A stretch of DNA of 64,000 nucleotides, taken from contig NZ_CP099734.1 in the NCBI RefSeq assembly GCF_025398175.1, forward strand, positions 310,001 to 374,000, read 5' to 3'. Below the pieces are notes generated by a model that made no database searches, was not told the origin of the DNA, and saw only the letters and a program-made list of their open reading frames with translations. Positions 1-8,207 of this stretch are shown here, in pieces. The translations under genes and the position numbers were made by a program. The DNA is from Photobacterium sp. TY1-4. GTDB taxonomy: Bacteria; Pseudomonadota; Gammaproteobacteria; Enterobacterales; Vibrionaceae. Numbering within the stretch: position 1 is the first letter of the stretch; each line of letters starts with the position of its first letter.

Positions 1-3000
1 GCTCTGCCGGTGATGATCTCCGGGACTATCACCGATGCCTCCGGACGAACCCTTTCCGGTCAGACGACCGAAGCTTTCTACAACTCCCTGCGCCATGTCC
101 GGCCAATTTCGTTCGGCCTCAACTGTGCCCTGGGTCCGGATGAGTTGCGCCAGTATGTGGAAGAGCTGTCGCGGATTTCTGAATGCGCGGTCTCGGCTCA
201 CCCCAATGCGGGCTTGCCGAATGCTTTTGGTGAGTATGACTTATCGCCGGAGGAGATGGCCGAGCATATTGCGGAGTGGGCGGAGTCCGGTTTTCTGAAC
301 CTGGTCGGTGGTTGTTGCGGCACCACACCGGAGCATATTCGCCAGATGGCCGCCGTGACGGCAACCGTAACACCGCGTCCGCTGCCGGAGCTACCGGTGG
401 CCTGCCGGTTGTCCGGACTGGAGCCGCTGGCCATTGAGAAAGACACGCTGTTTGTCAATGTCGGGGAGCGGACCAATGTCACCGGCTCGGCACGCTTCAA
501 GCGACTGATTAAAGAAGAGCAATACGATGAAGCGCTGGAAGTGGCCCGGCAGCAGGTGGAAAACGGCGCCCAGATCATCGATATCAATATGGATGAAGGG
601 ATGCTCGATGCCGAAGCCTGTATGGTGCGTTTCCTTAACCTCTGTGCCTCCGAGCCGGAAATTTCCAAAGTACCGATCATGGTTGACTCCTCCAAGTGGG
701 AAGTCATCGAGGCCGGCCTGAAGTGTATCCAGGGCAAGGGGATCGTCAACTCGATCTCGCTTAAGGAAGGCAAAGACAAGTTTATTGAGCAAGCCAAACT
801 GATCCGCCGTTATGGCGCGGCGGTGATCGTGATGGCCTTTGATGAAGTCGGTCAGGCAGATACCCGCGAGCGCAAGCTGGAGATCTGTACCAATGCGTAC
901 CGGATCCTGGTCGATGAAGTCGGCTTCCCGCCGGAAGATATCATTTTTGACCCGAACATCTTTGCTGTTGCCACCGGGATTGATGAGCACAACAACTATG
1001 CGGTCGACTTTATCGAAGCGGTGGGTGACATCAAACGGGATCTGCCCCATGCGATGATCTCCGGTGGGGTGTCGAATGTCTCGTTCTCTTTCCGCGGTAA
1101 CAACTACGTCCGTGAAGCGATCCATGCCGTATTCCTTTATCACTGCTTCAAGCGCGGGATGGATATGGGGATCGTTAATGCCGGCCAGCTGGAAGTCTAC
1201 GACAACGTGCCGGAAAAACTGCGTGAAGCGGTAGAAGATGTGGTGCTCAACCGCCGGGATGATGCAACCGAGCGGCTGCTGGACATTGCGGCTGAATATG
1301 CCGGTAAAGGCGTTGGTAAGGAAGAAGATGCCTCGGCGCTGGAGTGGCGGACCTGGCCGGTGGCCAAGCGGCTGGAGCATGCGCTGGTCAAGGGGATCAC
1401 TGAGTTCATTGTGGCAGACACCGAAGAAGCGCGCGCCAATGCCAGCAAGCCGTTGGAAGTGATCGAAGGCCCGTTGATGGACGGCATGAATGTGGTCGGC
1501 GATCTGTTCGGTGAAGGGAAAATGTTCCTGCCCCAGGTGGTGAAATCCGCCCGGGTAATGAAACAGGCGGTGGCCTATCTGGAGCCGTACATCAATGCCG
1601 AGAAACAGAGCGGGCGATCGAACGGCAAGATCCTGCTGGCGACGGTGAAAGGGGATGTGCACGATATCGGTAAAAATATCGTTGGGGTCGTCCTGCAGTG
1701 TAATAACTACGAGATCATCGATCTCGGGGTGATGGTGCCGTGCGAGCAGATCCTTAAGGTCGCCAAGGAAGAGAATGTCGATATTATCGGTCTGTCCGGT
1801 CTGATCACGCCGTCGCTGGATGAAATGGTCCATGTGGCTAAGGAAATGGAGCGTCAGGGCTTTGATCTGCCACTGTTGATTGGTGGTGCGACGACCTCCA
1901 AAGCGCACACGGCGGTGAAAATTGAGCAGAACTACCATCAACCGGTGGTCTATGTGAACAATGCTTCGCGGGCGGTGGGCGTGTGTACTTCGCTGCTGTC
2001 GGATGAGCTTCGTCCGGTCTTTGTTGAAAAACTCGATGCTGATTATGTCCGGGTACGGGATCAGCACAGCCGCAAGAAACCGCGGACCAAGCCGGTGACG
2101 CTGGAAGCGGCCCGGGCGAACCGGGTGGCCATTGACTGGTCCAGCTACATGCCGCCGGTGCCGGCAAAGCCGGGCACCCATGTCTTTGATAACTTTGAGG
2201 TCGCGACCTTACGCCAGTACATCGACTGGACCCCGTTCTTTATGACCTGGTCGCTGATGGGTAAATACCCGGCGATATTGGACCACGAAGAAGTGGGGGA
2301 AGAAGCGCGTCGCTTGTTTGCCGATGCCAATGAATGGCTGGATCGGATTGAGCTGGAAGGCCTGATGAAAGCACGTGGCATGTGTGCCCTGTTCCCGGCC
2401 AACAGCGTTGGGGATGACATTGAGGTCTATACCGATGAGTCCCGCAGTCAGGTAGCGCAGGTGCTGTATAACCTGCGCCAGCAGACGGAGAAACCGAAAG
2501 GCTTTAACTACTGCCTGTCGGATTATATTGCGCCGAAAGATAGCGGAAAACCGGACTGGATCGGGGCATTTGCCGTCACCGGCGGCATCGGAGAACGAGA
2601 GTTGGCCGATAAATTTAAAGCCCAGGGTGATGATTACAATGCCATCATGGTACAGGCGGTGGCTGACCGGCTGGCAGAGGCCTTTGCCGAGTACTTGCAC
2701 GAGCTGGTACGCAAGGAAATCTGGGGCTATTCACCGGACGAAGCGCTGTCGAATGACGAACTCATCCGTGAGAAATACCAGGGGATCCGTCCGGCACCCG
2801 GCTACCCGGCGTGTCCGGAACATACCGAGAAAGGCACCTTGTGGGAGATGCTCAATGTCGAAGAGGCCATTGGGATGTCACTCACCACCAGCTATGCTAT
2901 GTGGCCGGGCGCCTCGGTGTCGGGTTGGTACTTCTCCCACCCGGACGCGCGTTACTTTGCCGTCGCCCAGATCCAGGAAGATCAGCGTGACAGCTACGCT

Positions 3001-3063
3001 GAGCGCAAAGGCTGGGATTTGATTGAAGCGGAGAAGTGGCTGGGGCCGAACCTGTCGGCTTAG
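1..3063 (+). CDS. metH: Cobalamin-dependent methionine synthase, 5'-truncated by the window edge
   Basis: MetH transfers a methyl group from methyl-tetrahydrofolate through cobalamin to homocysteine to make methionine in the cytoplasm. The reading frame is already open at base 1 (codons for A-L-P-V-M-I-S-G-T), so roughly the first 205 residues lie outside the window; 1020 codons remain of a usual ~1227. Visible in order: the end of the homocysteine domain with its zinc cysteines at fragment residues 42, 105 and 106 (the GGCCGTTP motif), the pterin domain starting near [10 protein letters not shown], the cobalamin domain with DVHDIG at residues 552-557, and the AdoMet reactivation domain with [12 protein letters not shown] near residue 930. 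The frame is intact to the TAG. An 18-bp tandem repeat spans this stop codon. The gene converges on lysC. Confidence 0.97.
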   Translation, partial: ALPVMISGTITDASGRTLSGQTTEAFYNSLRHVRPISFGLNCALGPDELRQYVEELSRISECAVSAHPNAGLPNAFGEYDLSPEEMAEHIAEWAESGFLNLVGGCCGTTPEHIRQMAAVTATVTPRPLPELPVACRLSGLEPLAIEKDTLFVNVGERTNVTGSARFKRLIKEEQYDEALEVARQQVENGAQIIDINMDEGMLDAEACMVRFLNLCASEPEISKVPIMVDSSKWEVIEAGLKCIQGKGIVNSISLKEGKDKFIEQAKLIRRYGAAVIVMAFDEVGQADTRERKLEICTNAYRILVDEVGFPPEDIIFDPNIFAVATGIDEHNNYAVDFIEAVGDIKRDLPHAMISGGVSNVSFSFRGNNYVREAIHAVFLYHCFKRGMDMGIVNAGQLEVYDNVPEKLREAVEDVVLNRRDDATERLLDIAAEYAGKGVGKEEDASALEWRTWPVAKRLEHALVKGITEFIVADTEEARANASKPLEVIEGPLMDGMNVVGDLFGEGKMFLPQVVKSARVMKQAVAYLEPYINAEKQSGRSNGKILLATVKGDVHDIGKNIVGVVLQCNNYEIIDLGVMVPCEQILKVAKEENVDIIGLSGLITPSLDEMVHVAKEMERQGFDLPLLIGGATTSKAHTAVKIEQNYHQPVVYVNNASRAVGVCTSLLSDELRPVFVEKLDADYVRVRDQHSRKKPRTKPVTLEAARANRVAIDWSSYMPPVPAKPGTHVFDNFEVATLRQYIDWTPFFMTWSLMGKYPAILDHEEVGEEARRLFADANEWLDRIELEGLMKARGMCALFPANSVGDDIEVYTDESRSQVAQVLYNLRQQTEKPKGFNYCLSDYIAPKDSGKPDWIGAFAVTGGIGERELADKFKAQGDDYNAIMVQAVADRLAEAFAEYLHELVRKEIWGYSPDEALSNDELIREKYQGIRPAPGYPACPEHTEKGTLWEMLNVEEAIGMSLTTSYAMWPGASVSGWYFSHPDARYFAVAQIQEDQRDSYAERKGWDLIEAEKWLGPNLSA

Positions 3064-3088
3064 GCTCATGGGTCGGCTTCGGCTCATC
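3054..3088 (+). repeat. 18-bp-period tandem repeat across the metH stop codon
   Basis: Bases 3054-3070 and 3072-3088 are two copies of a 17-base unit (GTCGGCTTAGGCTCATG and GTCGGCTTCGGCTCATC) that differ at two positions. The period of 18 keeps the reading frame. The TAG stop lies in the first copy, where the second copy has TCG. Confidence 0.8.
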
Positions 3089-3106
3089 AATGAAAGCACC
3101 ATCATG

Positions 3107-3140
3107 AAGGGCGCCGATTGGCGCCCTTGCTGTTTCTGGT
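3107..3140 (+). terminator. Hairpin terminator between convergent metH and lysC
   Basis: A perfect 9-bp stem (AAGGGCGCC, loop GATT, GGCGCCCTT) occupies 3107-3128. It is followed by a poor T-tract (GCTGTTTCTGG), so termination strength is uncertain. It lies between two converging genes and could act on both. Confidence 0.6.
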
Positions 3141-3152
3141 GTGAGCGTTGTG

Positions 3153-3180
3153 GCTTAAGCTTCCAGGCTTAGGCTTCCAG
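3153..3180 (-). repeat. 14-bp tandem duplication at the 3' end of lysC
   Basis: On the minus strand the last codons and stop of lysC form the unit CTGGAAGCCTAAGC, immediately followed by CTGGAAGCTTAAGC (13 of 14 identical). The first copy holds the TAA stop. The 14-bp period does not keep frame. Confidence 0.8.
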
Positions 3181-4539
3181 GATCTGGCGGTGCAACGACT
3201 GGACTACCGATTTGGCATCCTGCTCCTGAACCAGGAAGCAGAGGTTATGCGGGCTGGCGCCATAGCAAATCATGCGCAGGTTGTAGTCATCCAGCGAGCC
3301 GAAAATTTCCTTGGCGGAGCCCTTGGTCCGGCTCATCCGGTTACCAATCAGGGCCACCAGGCACAGACCCTGCTCAACCTCGACCCGGCACAGTTGGCTG
3401 AGCGCTGCCACGGCGGCTTCCGGGAGTTGCGGTGCGCCGCCGGCGGTGTCAGTTTTATCCAGGGTCAGGGAAACGCTGACTTCGGAGGTCGTAATGAGAT
3501 CGACCGAGACTTTGTGCTCGGCCAGGATCCGGAACACCTCCGCCAGGAAACCGTAGGCATGGAACATGTTCAGGCTGGTCAGGGTCACCATGGTCTGGTT
3601 GCAACGTAGGGCAAGGGCCCGGAACAGCGGCGCATCACTGACCTGATCACGGATCCAGGTCCCGCCTTGCTCCGGCGCACGGGATGATCCGATAAACACC
3701 GGGATCTGCTGGCGGATCGCCGGGACCAGCGTGGACGGGTGCAGGATCTTGGCTCCGAAGTTAGCCATCTCGGACGCTTCACTGAAACTGATCTCCCGGA
3801 TGGGTTTCGCTGCGGCGGTGATCCGGGGATCGGTGGTATACATGCCCGGTACATCGGTCCAGATTTCCAGCGTCGTTGCACGGATCGCTTCGGCAACCAA
3901 CGCCGCGCTGTAGTCACTGCCGCCCCGGCCCAGAGTGGTGGTATTCCCGTCTGGATCGGCGCCGATAAAGCCCTGGCTGACCACGACCTGCTGGGCCAGC
4001 AACGGCTCCAGATGGGTTGTGGCCAGTGCACGAATGTCATCCGGTTGTGGGATCGCTTTGCCGAACTGATTGTCGGTGCGCAGGATGTCACGGATATCGA
4101 CACGCACCGCGTTTACGCCCAGCTCGCAGAGGATCTGGGTAAACAGGTGGGTCGACAGGAGCTCGCCATTGGCAACCAGCTGATCGGTCAGCTGGGCACT
4201 CGGCTGGGTTGCAGCCTGCGCGGCCAGTGTTGCGATGCTGTCGAGATGGTCATTGAGCGCCGGCGTGATAAGTTCCGGCGATACTAGCTCGTTCAGGACG
4301 GCGTAGTGAATATCTTTCAGTTGGGTCAGTAATTGCTGGCGTCGGTCCGCGTCCCGGACCCCGCCGGCCAGTTCAACCAACAGGTTGGTGACGCCGGAGC
4401 AGGCGCTGATCAGGGCCACCCGGGCTGCCGGGTTATGTTTGATGATCATGGCACTGCGGTGCATGGCGGTAAAATCGGCAACACTGGTGCCGCCGAATTT
4501 GGCGACGGTCAGGGTGGCGGCGTTATCAACAGGGCTCAA
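3169..4539 (-). CDS. lysC: Aspartokinase III (lysine-sensitive)
   Basis: LysC phosphorylates aspartate, the first committed step to lysine, threonine and methionine. The 456-residue protein has the kinase signature KFGGTSV at residues 14-20 and a C-terminal regulatory half (about 320-456) of the tandem ACT type that binds lysine. The N-terminus matches the aspartokinase III class rather than bifunctional ThrA or MetL; no homoserine dehydrogenase domain follows. The start is TTG at 4537-4539: a GGGAGA Shine-Dalgarno stands about seven bases upstream and no nearer ATG fits the family start. A lysine riboswitch lies in its leader, so expression should fall when lysine is plentiful. Confidence 0.96.
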   Translation of the reverse strand: MSPVDNAATLTVAKFGGTSVADFTAMHRSAMIIKHNPAARVALISACSGVTNLLVELAGGVRDADRRQQLLTQLKDIHYAVLNELVSPELITPALNDHLDSIATLAAQAATQPSAQLTDQLVANGELLSTHLFTQILCELGVNAVRVDIRDILRTDNQFGKAIPQPDDIRALATTHLEPLLAQQVVVSQGFIGADPDGNTTTLGRGGSDYSAALVAEAIRATTLEIWTDVPGMYTTDPRITAAAKPIREISFSEASEMANFGAKILHPSTLVPAIRQQIPVFIGSSRAPEQGGTWIRDQVSDAPLFRALALRCNQTMVTLTSLNMFHAYGFLAEVFRILAEHKVSVDLITTSEVSVSLTLDKTDTAGGAPQLPEAAVAALSQLCRVEVEQGLCLVALIGNRMSRTKGSAKEIFGSLDDYNLRMICYGASPHNLCFLVQEQDAKSVVQSLHRQILEA

Positions 4540-4656
4540 AGCAAGTCTCCCAATATCAGTAATGGTGATGAAGATAGGGATTGACTCGGGAGGTTAGTTC
4601 CCGACATCCAATTGTCAGGAGAGCAAATCGGTGAGACGGATAGTTCGCGCTACAAC

Positions 4657-4826
4657 CAGAAGCTCCCCACCTTTCACGACGAAAGGTGACAGCCAGAAGG
4701 ATTCAGCCTTACTGGCCGATACTGTGGTTCCCCAACCCGGCAGTATCTCGGCGTTACTCCCCCTTGCCAGGATGCCTTGGGGTGGGGCCCCGCAAACCTG
4801 GTTACCTGGGTAACGCTCCTCTTCTG
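4657..4826 (-). promoter_or_regulatory. Lysine riboswitch (L box) aptamer in the lysC leader
   Basis: On the minus strand this 170-nt stretch has the order of conserved blocks I remember from the E. coli lysC L box: AGAAGAGG near the 5' end, then GAGTAACGCCGAG, then AAGGCTGAATCCTTCTGG with GTCACC, then AGGTGG and GAGCTTCTGG. The P1 helix closes by pairing CAGAAG (4821-4826 on the complement) with CTTCTG (4657-4662). The remaining leader to the TTG start (4540-4656) has no intrinsic terminator; a GTCTC at 4633-4637 (minus) could pair with GAGAC in the lysC ribosome site at 4545-4549. This suggests translational control, which is inference. Confidence 0.9.
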
Positions 4827-4876
4827 TTTTTTCCTGCTGACACTTTGGTCATCAGGGTGAACAAAAAACGTTCTTC

Positions 4877-4906
4877 ATTGAAGCGGATTTACCAGGGGCT
4901 TGTCAA
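4877..4906 (-). promoter_or_regulatory. Probable sigma-70 promoter for lysC
   Basis: On the minus strand a perfect -35 TTGACA (4901-4906) is followed after 18 bases by TTCAAT (4877-4882, four of six consensus bases). Transcription would start near 4870, about 45 bases ahead of the riboswitch aptamer. The rest of the divergent gap, 4907-5068, shows only the aminotransferase ribosome site; I could not pick a convincing promoter for that gene. Confidence 0.5.
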
Positions 4907-5068
4907 TGGGCGGATGAAAAATTATGCGGGGAAAATGCAAGGGTGGTCGTTCTAGGGCGCAGGGTTGCGTCCGGGGGCAATTCCCTGAATACTGGACTAT
5001 TCCCTGAAGCGTTACCGGTGTCGGTGGCCGCTCAGAGAATCATGAACGCTTACCCAGGAGATATAATA

Positions 5069-6187
5069 ATGACAATCGGTAGTTTTTACCCACCACAACG
5101 TACCCTGATGGGCCCGGGCCCGTCAGATATCTACCCGCAAGTGTTGCAGGCGCTGAGTCGTCCGACCGTCGGCCACTTAGATCCGTTGTTTATCGGCATG
5201 ATGGATGAGCTGAAACAGTTGCTGCAGTATGCCTTCCAGACCCAGAACCCGTTCACTATTGCCGTGTCTGCGCCGGGCAGCGCCGGCATGGAAGCGTGTT
5301 TCGTGAACCTGGTCGAGCCGGGCGATAAGGTGATCGTCTGCCGCAACGGCGTGTTTGGCGACCGGATGCGGGAAAATGTCGAGCGCTGCGGCGGAGAGGC
5401 GGTGATGGTTGAGAACACCTGGGGAGATCCGGTCGATCCGCAGTTGGTCGCCCAGGCGTTGGACGCCAACCCGGATGCAAAAATCGTTGCTTTTGTCCAT
5501 GCTGAAACCTCGACCGGTGCCCTGACCGATGCCGAAGCGATTGCCAAACTGGCCCGCCAGCACGATTGCCTGACCATTGTCGATGCCGTCACCTCACTGG
5601 GCGGCGTCCCGTTGCTGGTGGACGAGTGGCAACTGGATGCGGTGTATTCAGGCAGCCAGAAGTGTTTGTCCTGTGTGCCGGGCCTGTCGCCGCTGACCTT
5701 CTCGCCGCGAGCGGTGGAGAAAATTCAGCAGCGCCAAAGCAAGGTTCAGAGCTGGTTCCTCGATCAAAGCCTGGTGCTGGGATACTGGAGCGGTGAAGGC
5801 AAACGCAGCTATCACCATACTGCGCCGGTAAACAGCCTGTACGCCCTGCATGAAGCGCTGGTGTTGCTGAAAAATGAAGGACTGGAAAATGCGTGGCAGC
5901 GTCATCAGGATACACACTGGGAGCTGCGTGACGGGCTGGAGAAACTCGGGATTGAATTTGTGGTCAATGAAGCGTACCGCTTGCCGCAGCTCAATGCGGT
6001 GTACATCCCGGACGGTGTCGATGATGCGCAGGTGCGTCAGACCCTGCTGGAGCGTTACAACCTGGAAATTGGTGCCGGACTGGGCGCCTTGGCCGGGAAG
6101 GCGTGGCGGATTGGCCTGATGGGATATGCCGCCCGTAGTGAAAATGTAGCGCTGTGCCTGAAGGCGCTGGAGACGACGCTGAAGTAA
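5069..6187 (+). CDS. Class-V PLP aminotransferase (alanine/serine-glyoxylate type)
   Basis: This 372-residue protein belongs to the aminotransferase class-V family that includes alanine-glyoxylate, serine-glyoxylate and serine-pyruvate transaminases. It shows TLMGPGPS near the N-terminus, an SAPGSAGMEA phosphate-binding turn, VDAVTSLGG with the cofactor-contacting Asp172, and SGSQKCLS with the Schiff-base Lys198. The ATG at 5069 has GGAG at 5057-5060 with eight-base spacing; the frame stays open upstream to 4943 but without a ribosome site. The exact amino donor cannot be read from sequence. V. cholerae has, as I recall, an equivalent gene at this spot between lysC and pglL. The gene is monocistronic and ends in a strong terminator. 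Confidence 0.88.
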   Translation: MTIGSFYPPQRTLMGPGPSDIYPQVLQALSRPTVGHLDPLFIGMMDELKQLLQYAFQTQNPFTIAVSAPGSAGMEACFVNLVEPGDKVIVCRNGVFGDRMRENVERCGGEAVMVENTWGDPVDPQLVAQALDANPDAKIVAFVHAETSTGALTDAEAIAKLARQHDCLTIVDAVTSLGGVPLLVDEWQLDAVYSGSQKCLSCVPGLSPLTFSPRAVEKIQQRQSKVQSWFLDQSLVLGYWSGEGKRSYHHTAPVNSLYALHEALVLLKNEGLENAWQRHQDTHWELRDGLEKLGIEFVVNEAYRLPQLNAVYIPDGVDDAQVRQTLLERYNLEIGAGLGALAGKAWRIGLMGYAARSENVALCLKALETTLK

Positions 6188-6238
6188 GTCAGCTCGGCAT
6201 CAACCGGAGGCCCGGCACGTGTGCTGGGGGCAGGATCA

Positions 6239-6274
6239 ACAACGGCTACCTCGGTAGCCGTTGTTTCGTGTTTT
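6239..6274 (+). terminator. Rho-independent terminator after the aminotransferase gene
   Basis: A near-perfect 12-bp inverted repeat, ACAACGGCTACC at 6239-6250 and GGTAGCCGTTGT at 6253-6264, is followed by TTCGTGTTTT. The converging pglL frame ends at 6348. Confidence 0.85.
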
Positions 6275-6347
6275 GTGGCGTTTACTTGGTCTGCGGCGGA
6301 CAAGCGTTAGTGCACAGGCGTCCGCTTGCCCGGTTCCGGTGTGCTCG

Positions 6348-8135
6348 CTATTGCGGGATGGTAGACGGCAGGTTCGGCGTCACTCCCTGGCTGAGTGAGG
6401 GTAGGTTACCCTCAAAGAGGGGGGTCAGTGCGGCCGGGCTGAAATCATGGGCAGGGAACAGGTACTCGGCTTCCTGGCGGATCTGGGCGGCCCGTGTCGG
6501 ATTGTCCAGCAACTGGTAGGCGGCGATGAGGTTCTGGTACAAGGCCGGCCTCGGCCAGCTTTTGGCTTTCTCGGTTGCCCAGTCCACATAGTGCTGGATC
6601 AGGGCCGGATCCCGGGTTGCTGCACCCAAATGGAGCTGGGTGATTGCCACATCCCACGAGAGCCGGGTCTCCCAGGCCCATGGATTGTTGACGTGTTGCA
6701 GGTAGCCGATCTCCGGTGGCCGGGAAGTCTCAAACTTGGTCAGCCAGTAGCCTGAGTAGAGTGTGGTTACCATATAGCTGCTGATCAGCAGCGGCAGCAG
6801 GATCATGCAACATCGGATCGCCAGGACATAATTGAGGGTGAGTTTGTAATACTTGGCGGTGAGGTTATCCACCCAATAGATCAGGAGCACGAAGATCACC
6901 CAGTGCACCAGGGCATGATAAAACGGGTACTCAAGCTGGGTGTGCAACGTGAGCGGAAAGAACAGAGCCACCAGTGCCAGCCGGGTTCCCGGCGGGGCTT
7001 TGCGAATGCGGCTCAGTACGGCGGCCGCAGCGAGCAGCAAGCCAAGTAACGGCAGAGTCCCGCCTTCTACCGCCCAGTACAGGAGCTCGTTGTGCGGATG
7101 ATCCAGCGCCGGCAGACCGTGCGGTTGCGCGGGATCATGATGGTGCCACTGGGCCGTCTGGGTAAGGTAGGCCGACTCAAAGTTGCCGTAGCCGTAGCCG
7201 AGCCACGGCGACTTCCGGTACATCTCCCAGGCTTGCGGCAGGTGAATACTCCGTGCGCTGTGCAGGCTGATCCGGTCTTCCGCCGGGGCCCAGCTGACGG
7301 TGGTGCTTAAATGCCAGGACAGACTCAGGCCCAGAGCGACCATCAGCAGCCACATCCGCCATTGTGCTTTGGCGGCAAACCGACACAGGTAAGGCAGGAT
7401 CAGCAAGGTACCGATGATAGCGGCCAGCCACCCGGTCCGGGAGCTGACAAATACCAGTACCGGGATCGTGACGACCGGAGTGAGCAGCAATCCGGCCTGA
7501 TGGAGTGACCATTGTCCCCGGTACATGGGTAAGCGGGCCAGGAGGTAAGCCGACAGCACCAGGCCGGTGGCCAGGAACGTCGCCATCACATTGGGCTGCT
7601 GAAAAATCCCGTACGGGCGGTTGGCGATGGTGTCGTAGCCGATGGGGTTGTCCGCTTCCAGGCCGAAGAACTGATACCAGCCCAGCAGCGCCTGCAGCCA
7701 GACCGCGGCGAGGATCAGCCAGAGCAGGTGCTGGCGTTGCTTGTGGCTGAAGGCAAATTGCTGCAAAGCCAGGAAAAAAAGAAAACCGGCCCACAGCCCC
7801 AGTAACCGGCCCGTTGCAGCACTGTCGCCGGCATTCGGGTAGAGCACGGGCAGAGTGAGGAGGATGCAGCAGGCAAACAGGATCAGGGTCAGGCGGGAGT
7901 AACGCCAGGTTTTCTGACGGCAGATTTCAAACAGCCCGAAAGCGATTGAGAAGCTGAGCGGGATCCAACTGGCGGTATTGAACGAGAGGGCCAGCCCGGA
8001 TCCCCCCGGGTTGTGCTGGAAATAGTGCATGGTAAACAGGAACAACACGCTGAGCGTGGCCATAAACGGCTTGATCACCGGTTTGCTGATGCGCTGCTCT
8101 GCCAGCCGGGTGCCTTGTACATGTAACAAATTCAT
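6348..8135 (-). CDS. pglL: PglL-family O-oligosaccharyltransferase (Wzy/WaaL ligase superfamily)
   Basis: The 595-residue polytopic membrane protein has about ten hydrophobic segments and a large hydrophilic loop at about residues 280-350 carrying HPHNELLYWAVEGG (His346, His348, Asn349), the signature of PglL and Wzy-C enzymes. Other family marks are GIFQQPN at 176-182 and SSRTG at 231-235. The C-terminal ~180 residues form the soluble tail seen in PglL proteins. The family moves lipid-linked glycans onto serines of pilins and other periplasmic proteins; the V. cholerae homologue at this location has been reported, as I recall, to be active as an O-oligosaccharyltransferase in E. coli. An O-antigen ligase role is the alternative. 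A weak AGGCAG precedes the ATG. It follows uvrA on the same strand and lies near the MSHA pilin genes. Confidence 0.85.
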   Translation of the reverse strand: MNLLHVQGTRLAEQRISKPVIKPFMATLSVLFLFTMHYFQHNPGGSGLALSFNTASWIPLSFSIAFGLFEICRQKTWRYSRLTLILFACCILLTLPVLYPNAGDSAATGRLLGLWAGFLFFLALQQFAFSHKQRQHLLWLILAAVWLQALLGWYQFFGLEADNPIGYDTIANRPYGIFQQPNVMATFLATGLVLSAYLLARLPMYRGQWSLHQAGLLLTPVVTIPVLVFVSSRTGWLAAIIGTLLILPYLCRFAAKAQWRMWLLMVALGLSLSWHLSTTVSWAPAEDRISLHSARSIHLPQAWEMYRKSPWLGYGYGNFESAYLTQTAQWHHHDPAQPHGLPALDHPHNELLYWAVEGGTLPLLGLLLAAAAVLSRIRKAPPGTRLALVALFFPLTLHTQLEYPFYHALVHWVIFVLLIYWVDNLTAKYYKLTLNYVLAIRCCMILLPLLISSYMVTTLYSGYWLTKFETSRPPEIGYLQHVNNPWAWETRLSWDVAITQLHLGAATRDPALIQHYVDWATEKAKSWPRPALYQNLIAAYQLLDNPTRAAQIRQEAEYLFPAHDFSPAALTPLFEGNLPSLSQGVTPNLPSTIPQ

Positions 8136-8175
8136 GGTCGTTTTCTGCCTGTTGCGCTGCTCGCCTTGTTTGGTT

Positions 8176-8199
8176 GCAGGCTGAGCGGACCCAGCCTGC
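8176..8199 (-). terminator. Hairpin between uvrA and pglL
   Basis: A perfect 8-bp stem (GCAGGCTG at 8176-8183 with CAGCCTGC at 8192-8199) lies 9 bases after the uvrA stop. No T-tract follows on the minus strand, so it may attenuate transcription or protect the mRNA 3' end rather than terminate. Confidence 0.45.
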
Positions 8200-8207
8200 G
8201 ATGGAGA

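Noticed and set aside
391..2181. 596-codon open frame on the minus strand within metH
   Set aside because: It is antisense to a clear MetH, has no family motifs, and is His/Arg/Gln-rich as expected from the complement of a G+C-rich gene.
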